From Lunularia cruciata (lineage: Eukaryota; Streptophyta; Marchantiopsida; Lunulariales; Lunulariaceae): a stretch of DNA of 64,000 nt. The stretch lies in the NCBI GenBank assembly GCA_948567375.1, contig OX419762.1, positions 19,026,727-19,090,726 on the forward strand, read 5' to 3'. The notes under the pieces were generated by a model. That model was not told where the DNA came from and searched no databases. It was given only the letters and a program-made list of their open reading frames with translations. Numbering within the stretch: the stretch's first letter is position 1; every line of letters begins with the position of its first letter. Positions 56,954 through 64,000 of this stretch are shown here, piece by piece. A program made the translations under genes and the position numbers.

Positions 56954-56977
56954 GAGATTTAGAGCCGCCTACTGGGA
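56932..56977 (+). promoter_or_regulatory. Programmed -1 frameshift signal between gag and pol
   Basis: The slippery heptamer GGGAAAC at 56,932-56,938 lies in the gag frame as G-GGA-AAC, the X-XXY-YYZ pattern. After a 6-nt spacer (GAGGAA) comes a perfect 10-bp stem: TCCCAGTAGG (56,945-56,954) with CCTACTGGGA (56,968-56,977) around a 13-nt loop. The gag stop TAG lies inside the 5' strand of the stem. A -1 slip on AAC continues into CGA GGA ATC, which is the pol frame. All three parts fit known -1 signals; use in vivo is inferred. Confidence 0.8.
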
Positions 56978-59900
56978 GCTTGATTAGTTCCAATGGGATT
57001 GAAGGCTCGACCTATGCAAGTTTGCTTCACTTGCAAGGTATGATATCTAATCGGGGTTGTAGAATTTTGATTGATTCTGGAAGTTCAGAGAATTGCATGT
57101 CTATGCAAGTAGCAAAGGAATTGGGTATTCCTATCAAGCCAGTGATTAGAAGTAGTTTGATGATGGCGGATGGTAGAAAGGGTTCTGCATTCCGCACCTT
57201 GCATCCTGTTACCTTCAAGATTGGGAAGGAGTATTTGGAGTGTATGAGGTTTGTAGTGGCACCTCTACACTATGATATCATTCTGGGTCTACCTTGGCTT
57301 GAATGTCATAAGGTTCAATTTGATTGGACCCGACACCAAATTCAAGTACAACACCAAGGTTGGAATTTCCGATTAGGTTGTCTGGCACCTCTGAGTAAGA
57401 CACCTAAGAATAGTCAGTCCCAAGATGAGAAGTTTGTCGAGAAGGTAGCCATAGAGCGAATCTGGAAGGGAGATGAGTCCCAAGATGGGAAGTTTTCCAG
57501 GAAGGCAACCATGGAGCAAGCTCGGAAGAGAGATGAGTCCCTAGAAGGGAAGTTTGTTAATGAAGCAGCCATAGAGCAAGCTTTGGAGGAAGATATGTCT
57601 ATATTCGCAGTGTGGATCAAGCCGATTGCACAAGAACAATCTGAGGAGGGCCAAGTGCCGCATCAAGCGACGGTTGATCGGATAGTTCAAGAGTTTGCAG
57701 ATGTGTTTCCGGATGATCTGCCAAAGGGATTACACTCTGATCGAGGTATGCCCTTCAAGATCGAGTTATTGCCAGGGAGTACTCCAGTGAGTAGACCAAT
57801 CTATCGGCTCTCACCAAAGGAGTTGGAGGAGTTGCGAACAACACTTACAGAGTTGTTGGAGAAGGATTTCATACGACATAGTACCTCTCCTTGGGGAGCA
57901 CCGGTACTATTTGTTCCAAAGAAGGATGGAGGACTTTGTTTCTGTATTGATTACCGTGGGCTCAATAAGCAAACCGTGAAGAATGCATATCCCTTGCCTC
58001 GGATCGATGACTTGCTTCATCAATTAAGTGGAGCACAATACTTTTCCAAGCTAGATCTTCGTAGCGGCTATTGGCAAATTCCTATTGAAGGAGAAGACGT
58101 GAAAAAGACTGCCTTTCGTACAAGGTATGGACATTTTGAGTGGAAAGTTCTACCTTTCGGACTCACTAATGCTCCAACAGTCTTCATGGATCAGATGCAT
58201 CGGGTGTTGGAGGGGCTATTGGATCAGTCTGTGGTAGTGTTCTTAGATGATATCTTAATCTATAGTAGGATAGAGGCAGAACACATGAATCATGTGCGAG
58301 AAGTCCTAAGACGACTACGACAGTGGAAATGTTATTGCAAGAAGTCAAAGTGTGCTTTTTGGCAAAAGGAGGTTACCTTCTTGGGTCATAAGATCTCATC
58401 AGAGGGGATCAAGATGGAAGAAGAGAAGATCAAGGCCATTACTGATTGGCCTACCCCAAAGGATGCTACCGAAGTACAAGCGTTCAACGGATTGGCCAGT
58501 TTTTACCGACGGTTCATCCACTATTATGCTCACGTGGCTGCACCATTGACTGACCTCTTGGGAAAGAACTCGAGCTTCCAATGGACCACCAAGCATGAAG
58601 AAGCATTCCAGAAGTTAAAGCATATGGTGTCTTCAAGACCCATTCTTCAACCATATGATCCTCAACTACCTTGTGTGGTTGATTTTGATGCTTCTAACTT
58701 TGCAATTGGAGCTGTGTTGCAACAAGAATTTCCAGATGGACTACATCCTATTGCCTTTGTGTCTCGCCGACTAAATATAGCTGAAAGAAATTACTCTGCT
58801 TGAGATCGGGAACAACTTGCAATGGTATATGCCACCAAGGTATGGAGGTATTATCTCTTGGGGAAACAAGTGATCATGCGAACTGATCACAAGCCATTGT
58901 TGCAGACCTTACACCTAGAGCACATGAAGAGTCGACATCATCGATAGGAAGAGCAACTCCAATTTTTCGACATCAAACTTGAGTGCAAACCAGGTCGGCT
59001 CCATGTCATCCTTGATGCTCTATCACGACGACCTGATTTGAAGTCTCTTCCTCTCGTCGCGGCAGCAATTACGACGGTGTCAATTGATCCCAAGATTCAT
59101 AACGAGTTTCGGTTAGCCCTACAGCAAGATCCCTTCTTCCAAATGGTACACGGTCGTCTAACAGCACGCGACAAGGAGTACAACACCTTCTCCTTCAAGG
59201 AAGGCCTTTTATTCCATGCAGACCAGATCTATGTTCCAACCAAAGGTGATCTTTGACTTGTGCGCCTTCAAGAAGCCCATGATTTACCAATAGCTGGTCA
59301 CATGGGAGTGGACAAGACCTTGGGCACCCTCCAACGCCAATGGTGGTGGCCCAACATGACACGAGATGTTTGAGACTTTGTCCGATCATGTGAGAGTTGC
59401 CAACGGAACAAGGCCAGCAACCAGAAGCCGAGTGGACTCCTTCAACCACTCGCCATTCCATCCGCTCGTTGGGAGCATGTGAGCTTGGATCTCATCACAT
59501 CCTTGCCAAAGACAAAACAAGGACACACCGCAATTGTGGTGTTTGTGGATAAGCTTAGTAAGCAAATCCACTTGGCACCAACTTGTGATACCGTGGATGC
59601 TCCAACCTTAGCGCAAATCTACTTCGACAATGTCTTCAAGCATCATGGGATGCCACGTGTACTCATCTCCGACCGTGATCCTCGATTTACCGGGAAGTTT
59701 TGGCAAGCACTCTTCCAGATACTCGGCACCAAGCTTGCTTTGTCCACGGCCTATCATCCTCAAACTGATGGACAAACCGAACGCGCCAATCGTACATTGG
59801 AGGATATGTTGCGGGCCTTTGTCAATGTCCACCATACCAACTGGGATGAATGTCTTGCAGCTGCAGAATTTGCCTACAACAATTCCAAACAGGCAAGCAT

Positions 59901-60566
59901 TGGATTTTCTCCCTTCTTTCTCAATTTTGGCCAAGATCCGCTTGTTCCAGATTCTCTTCTTGCTCCCCCTCCCTCTCAGGTTCCTCATACTTCTACATTC
60001 TTGAACACTATATCCCAATCTCTCCAACAAGCCAAATCTCACCTCCTTGTTGCTCAGAATCGCCAAAAACAATATGCAGACCATCATCGTCGTGATCTCA
60101 CCTTTGAAGTTGGTGATAAAGTCATGCTATCCTCTGGTAACCTCCCTCTCCCACTTGATACCCAAGTTCGTAAACTTGCTCCTAATTGGATAGGACCCTT
60201 TGATATCACCCACATTATCTCTCCTGTTGCTTATCGTCTTGCCTTACCTTGTCACATGCATATCCATCCTGTCTTTCATATTTCCAAGTTGAAACCCTTT
60301 GTTCCTAACCCTTCTTCCTTTTCCTCTCGAGTCCAACCTCCCCCTCTTCTTGTCCCTATCAATGATCATGAGGAGTACAAAGTTGATCGTATCCTTGCGC
60401 GTCGCCATATTCAACGAGGCCGTCACCAACATACGGAGTACAAGGTCCTTTGGAAAGGGTATCCCCTTCATGATGCTACATGGGAACCTCTTTCTCACCT
60501 CCAGAATGCACAGATGGCCATCAAGGAATTCGAAGCTTCACTGGCGACGAGGACGTCACCAACTAG

Positions 60567-60579
60567 CGGCGGGGGAATA
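60567..60579 (+). other. Polypurine tract of element C
   Basis: GGCGGGGGAATA immediately before the 3' LTR. It primes plus-strand cDNA synthesis. It lies within the pol frame, which reads on into the LTR. Confidence 0.75.
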
Positions 60580-61001
60580 TGTAACAATATGGAGTTTAGT
60601 GATGAAGTTAGTTGAGCTTACAAAGTAGAGAATAAGACAAAATAGCTTAGAATATTCTAGAAGCATCTAAGAAGCTTCTTAGGAAGCTTCCCAACTAGTT
60701 AACTTGCGCCCTAAGCAGGTAGCTTCTAGAAGGAAGCTTCTAGAAGCTTCTAACTAGCTTAGCTTGCACGCCAAGTAGGCGGCTTCTAGAAGGAAGCTTC
60801 TTGAGAAGCTTCCTAGTTAACTTGGCTTGCACTCCAAGAAAGCGGCTCAAGGAAACTTCTTGAGAAACTTCAAGGGTCTTGTATGCTACCTATAAATACC
60901 AAGGCCAAAGCTCATGCAGGCATTCGGAGTTTTCCCTCATTCAAGTGTCCCAATGTGAGCTTCCATTCTCCTATTTCTCTCCTCGGTTTCGGTCTTTTAC
61001 A
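60580..61001 (+). repeat. 3' LTR of element C
   Basis: Same ends (TGTAACAATATGG...CTTTTACA), TATA box at 60,891-60,900 and GAA/TTC arrays, including GAAgcTTCtaGAAgcTTC at 60,733-60,750. Seven of the nine substitutions relative to the 5' LTR look like transitions, several at CpG/TpG. Pol terminates at 60,615 inside this LTR. Confidence 0.95.
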
Positions 61002-61039
61002 ATGACCACTTCAAGGAGGTCATGGACAGGTAGAAGAAC

Positions 61040-61250
61040 AAAGAGATGGAGTCCCACAAGGAGAAGGAACTTGAGGAGAACAATGTTGTTACAATTGTGG
61101 TCATATTGAGCACATATCTACCAACTGTCGCCCTTGTTTCCCTAGAGGCCCTCAGCCTTCATATAGGTGATCTTTGAACAACATGGAGAGGCGCACTGAA
61201 GAGGAGGAGGTGGAAATCACTTTGGAAAACAAAGATTGCCAATAAATGTA
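61040..61250 (+). pseudogene. Gag C-terminus of element D with zinc knuckle
   Basis: CYNCGHIEHISTNC at 61,087-61,128 has the CCHC spacing of a nucleocapsid knuckle, followed by RPCFPRG. A stop and a frame change lie just upstream; the alternative frame there reads as a charged KEKELEEN stretch. The rest of gag is absent at this site. Confidence 0.65.
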
Positions 61251-61329
61251 CCTTGTGGCCTTACTGGCTCAATAAGGAAGTAGAGAAGCAAGGGAAGGAA
61301 GAAGACAAACGTGCAAAGGTTCCAAAAGG

Positions 61330-62000
61330 CAACCTCATAATTGATTGTTGTGAATGGAGTCCTAGAAGGCAATCAAGTGAGAGTATTAATAGATCTGGGA
61401 GCAATAGAGAATTTCTTATCTTGCTCTTTTGCAATAAGATTGGGAATGGATCTAGAGAGAGATGAGAGTGAAGAAGTGAAGTTACCTAATGGGGCAAACA
61501 AAGAGGATTGAATCATTACCTAGACAGGTAACACTCTATGTAGGAGAATATTAGGAAGCAATTGAGTGATGAGTGATACAATTAGCTCGTTATGATGCAA
61601 TCTTAAGCATGCCATGGATGGAGCATTACAACCTTATGGTAGATTGGAGGAAGAAAGTAGTGAGAATCTACCAATGGTCAATCATTGGGGTTAGAGAAAG
61701 ATCACACAAGCAAGAACTGCCTTTGTATGTCATAGGGATGGCAATTGTCTATAAGACCAATAGATGTTTCATGGGTCTAATAAGAGAAGTCCAGGGTGCA
61801 CAACTTGATGGAAAAATTCTTGAGAAATTGAAGGATGTGGTAGATGAGTTTCAAGATGTCTTTCTTGATGATCTACACTCAAGATTACCACCAAAAAGGA
61901 GAGTAGATAATAAAATTGAGACACTCCCGGGGAAGACACCTCCTTGTAAGCCCCCATATCGCCTATCACCTCATGAGTTGGAAGAATGTAAGACTCAAAT
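61330..62000 (+). pseudogene. Protease and linker of element D
   Basis: At about 61,350-61,440 the frame reads GVLEGNQVRVLIDLGAIENFLS. The pattern is that of the gypsy protease active site (LIDSGAxxNFLS), but the DSG triplet is D-L-G. The following frame 61,573-62,016 gives IQLARYDAILSMPWMEHYNL, the end of the protease domain, and then KIETLPGKTPPCKPPYRLSP, the start of the RT region, ending at a stop at 62,014. Confidence 0.7.
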
Positions 62001-62600
62001 TGAGGAGATGTTCTAGAAAGGGTTCATCCAACCTAACATATCACCATATATAGGGCTCTTGTCTTGTTTGTGAAAAAGAAGGACGGTACAATGTGCATGT
62101 GCATTGACTATTGAGGTCTCAATCAACAAATAGTGAAGAACAAATACTCCTTACCTCGCATGGATGACCTATTTGATCAACTCCATGGAGCAAGATACTT
62201 CACCAAATTGGACTTGTGGAGCAGTTATAATCAAATCCAACTTGTAGAGGAGGATGTGTACAAAATTGCCTTTCAAACCAAGTATGGCCATTTTGAGTAT
62301 CTCGTGATGCCTTTTGGCTTCACCAATGCACTTGTCACTTTCATGAGACTAATGAATGACATATTTTGTCCATACTTGGATAAGTCTATTATCGTCTTCT
62401 TGGACAACATCTTAGTATACAATAGCATGATGACAAAACACAAACAACATCTATGAGAAGTCCTCTAGATTCTAAGACAAAATCGATTGTATGCCAAAAT
62501 CTCAAAGTGTGAGTTTGGCAAGTTTGAAGTAGACTACTTGCGACATAGAGTAAATGTAGAGGGCATTCAACTATTGATGGATAAAATAGAGGTAATTCAA
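62001..62600 (+). pseudogene. Reverse transcriptase of element D
   Basis: Frames show VKKKDGTMCMCIDY, a TGA where DYRGLN is expected (about 62,113), then KNKYSLPRMDDLFDQLHGAR, KLDLWSSYNQI, YGHFEYLVMPFGFTNA and the active-site box VFLDNILVY at about 62,394-62,420. The second catalytic Asp is Asn. A stop follows at 62,454. The thumb and connection (FGKFEVDYLRH, then SFLGLTRFYRRF at 62,640) are in continuing frames. Inactive. Confidence 0.85.
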
Positions 62601-62639
62601 AAATAGAGTGCCCCAAAAGATCAGACTCAACTCAAGAGC

Positions 62640-63200
62640 TTCTTGGGGTTGACAAGATTCTATCGTAGATTTGTTAAGGACTTCTCCAAGGTTGCACAAC
62701 CTTTAACGACACTAGTTGGCAAGGGGAAGGATTGGACATGTAGAACTACACAAGAGTTGGACTTTCAAGAATTGAAAGCCTTGCTACATGCACCAATCTT
62801 GAAGTGGTATGACCCAAAACGTCCAATCAAGTTGGCTATAGATGCATCAGGCGTAGCAATAGGAGCAGTCTTACAACAAGAGTGGCATGATGGATGGCAT
62901 CCAATTACATATTTCTCTTGAAATTTGTTACCAATAAAGCGCAACTACCACACCATAGAACAAGAAGAGCTGGCCATTGTTCTTGCAACCAAGCATTGGA
63001 AGCACTATTTGGGCGAGAAGGCATTTGTAGTAGAGATAGACCACAAACCTCTAGTCTACCTCAAGAAGCAGAAGGATCTATCTTGTCACTAGATTTGGTG
63101 GGCAGAGTGGCGATAACACTTCAACATGACAATCACATACGTGGAAGGTAAGAAGCAACTTGCAGATGCATTCACCCACATGCCAATGGCAAACAACTTG
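62640..63200 (+). pseudogene. RNase H of element D
   Basis: TRFYRRFVKDFSKVAQPLT leads into [20 protein letters not shown], with the first catalytic Asp intact, ending at a stop at about 62,922. In shifted frames NYHTIEQEELAIVLATKHWKHYL and FVVEIDHKPLVYLKKQ follow; the usual TDHKPL is IDHKPL, which keeps the Asp. The connector GKKQLADAF lies near 63,150. Confidence 0.75.
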
Positions 63201-63359
63201 GTGGCAGAGGTTAAGATTAACCTTGAATTTTGGCCAGAGATTTTGGCTACTACAAAAACTGATTCATAGATTATAGAAGCACAATCATCCAAAGGCGTCA
63301 TCAACACCCAAGGACTCACCTTTCGTGATGGCAGATTATGGATCCCAAATGTCCCAGAA

Positions 63360-64000
63360 TTATGCACCACCATTCTAGCGGAATGTCATGATTCGGCCAT
63401 TGTAGGTCATGTCAAAGTGGACAAGACTTTGGATGCAGTCCAGCGCCATTACTATTGGCCCAAGATGAGCAACAATGTGATGACCCACGTGCACAGCTGC
63501 CTACTTTGTCAATAGAACAAAGCTTCTAATCAAGCTCTTGCATGGCTCCTTCTACCTCTCCCCACTCCTACCCAACATTGGGAACATGTGAGTATGGATC
63601 TCGTCTATGAATTACCCAAGACCACCTAAAGGTTTGACTCTATTGTGGTCTTTGTGGACTAAAACAACAAAATGATTCATGTATGCCCTACCACCAAGGA
63701 GGTGACCGCTCCACAACTAGCTCAATTATACTTAGATGCAGTCTTCTCTCACCATGGCTTGTCTCAAGTACTCATCACTGATAGAGGCACTCAATTCACC
63801 AATTTGTTTTGCCAAACAATCTTTGGTTTCCTCAAAACCAAGTTGGCCATGTCCATAGCTTACCACCCACAAACAAACGGACAAACAGAGCGGGCTAATT
63901 GCACTATTGAAGATATGTTACACGATTTTACCTTCAAAAGAGCAAGAGAGGTGGGACACCCTACTCCAATTGGTGGAATTTGCTAACAACAATTCAATGA
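63360..64000 (+). pseudogene. Integrase of element D (truncated by window edge)
   Basis: The zinc-binding domain reads CHDSAIVGHVKVDKTLDAVQ and SCLLCQ at about 63,387-63,515. The core follows with MDLVYELPKT (first Asp, about 63,597), LITDRGTQFTNLF (second Asp, about 63,775) and TNGQTERANCTIEDML (catalytic Glu, about 63,885). TAG and TAA codons interrupt it at about 63,510, 63,628 and 63,659. The last 315 bp are open in one frame almost to the end. Confidence 0.8.

Larger units (their letters stand above)
56929..60615 (+). pseudogene. Pol of element C: protease-RT-RNase H-integrase-chromodomain
   Basis: One continuous frame with no frameshift and four premature stops (TGA 58,801, TAG 58,945, TGA 59,254, TGA 59,371). 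Protease: LIDSGSSEN with Asp at 57,073. [12 protein letters not shown] and FLDDILIYS (58,240-58,266) with both catalytic Asp intact. RNase [17 protein letters not shown] at about 58,675. Integrase: zinc-binding HxxxH/CESC at 59,278-59,400; core D at 59,488, D at 59,671 and E at 59,779, the last pair spaced D-x35-E. Chromodomain near 60,370-60,537 (EYKVDRILARR, YKVLWKGYPLHDATWEP). The frame ends inside the 3' LTR. It makes the cDNA and integrates it. Inactive as read because of the stops. Confidence 0.92.
55359..61001 (+). mobile_element. Structurally complete chromovirus (Ty3/gypsy) element C
   Basis: 5,643 bp with two LTRs (424 and 422 bp), primer-binding site, gag, pol (protease, RT, RNase H, integrase, chromodomain) and purine-rich tract. 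The LTRs differ at about nine bases plus two one-base indels, so the insertion is fairly recent. Pol is in the -1 frame relative to gag. Six premature stops are present but no frameshift in either ORF. The flanking pentamers GGTAA and ATGAC do not match, so the ends are not those of a simple insertion. The integrase-terminal chromodomain defines the chromovirus clade, whose members target chromatin. Confidence 0.95.
61002..64000 (+). mobile_element. Decayed Ty3/gypsy element D (runs off the right edge)
   Basis: Starts abruptly next to the 3' LTR of element C within a gag C-terminus and continues with protease, RT, RNase H and integrase in order. There are many stops and frame changes. It differs in sequence from element C throughout, so it is another family. 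The gag fragment and primer site of element E at 53.6-55 kb are in the same orientation and could be its 5' part, separated by the inverted LTR and element C. Integrase continues beyond the window. Confidence 0.85.

Noticed and set aside
1-64000. CRISPR arrays, bacterial operons, tRNA or rRNA genes
   Set aside because: No regularly spaced short repeats, no operon structure and no cloverleaf or rRNA sequence was recognised; the window is eukaryotic nuclear DNA. A tRNAscan run would be the decisive check for tRNA.

Overview
The window looks like nuclear DNA of a land plant, most likely a bryophyte or other non-seed plant. The evidence is spliceosomal GT-AG genes, a plant-type L-galactono-1,4-lactone dehydrogenase (GLDH), a calmodulin-like EF-hand gene, and Ty3/gypsy LTR retrotransposons including a chromodomain chromovirus. 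The RT and RNase H of one decayed element (14-15.4 kb) resemble gypsy elements I associate with mosses and liverworts; that is recollection, not a search. Gene density is low: five recognisable host genes in 64 kb, all between about 17 and 49 kb, with transposon debris on both sides.

Layout. 1-6,398 (minus): decayed Ty3/gypsy element A (integrase, RNase H, RT, protease, gag, an extra zinc-knuckle reading frame upstream of gag, and an LTR). 6.4-7.3 kb: LTR end and primer-binding site of another minus-strand element. 7.9-15.7 kb: strongly decayed plus-strand gypsy element B, into which a solo LTR of the element C family inserted. 16,986-20,275: GLDH in six exons, reconstructed in frame to 645 residues. 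20.3-31.7 kb: no intact gene; a MULE transposase relic, a relic with the MVGHTHED motif of DUF7869-type proteins, a fold-back element, and tandem repeats. 31,836-33,656 and 36,163-39,434: two same-strand paralogues encoding long, very regular Armadillo-type repeat proteins. 44,550-45,263: intronless calmodulin-like protein. 48,689-47,853 (minus): three exons of an unidentified gene behind a GA-rich leader. 49-53 kb: AT-rich, no gene seen. 53.2-64 kb: a retrotransposon cluster (E, C, D).

The most notable object is element C (55,359-61,001), a chromovirus with two LTRs about 97% identical, a TGGTATCAGAGC primer-binding site, gag, pol (protease, RT, RNase H, integrase, chromodomain) and a purine-rich tract. 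Pol lies in the -1 frame relative to gag. Their 25-nt overlap holds an in-phase GGGAAAC slippery heptamer followed after 6 nt by a perfect 10-bp hairpin, a textbook -1 frameshift signal. Its LTRs, and the older solo LTR at 12.1 kb, carry arrays of alternating GAA/TTC units matching heat-shock elements, which suggests a heat-inducible retrotransposon. Its reading frames have no frameshift mutations but six premature stops, five TGA and one TAG, as expected if a methylated copy decays by cytosine deamination. The three other RTs in the window have each lost a catalytic aspartate to asparagine by a G-to-A change.

The host genes show no common pathway. GLDH makes vitamin C in mitochondria, the EF-hand protein is a calcium sensor, and the two ARM proteins are a local tandem duplication.
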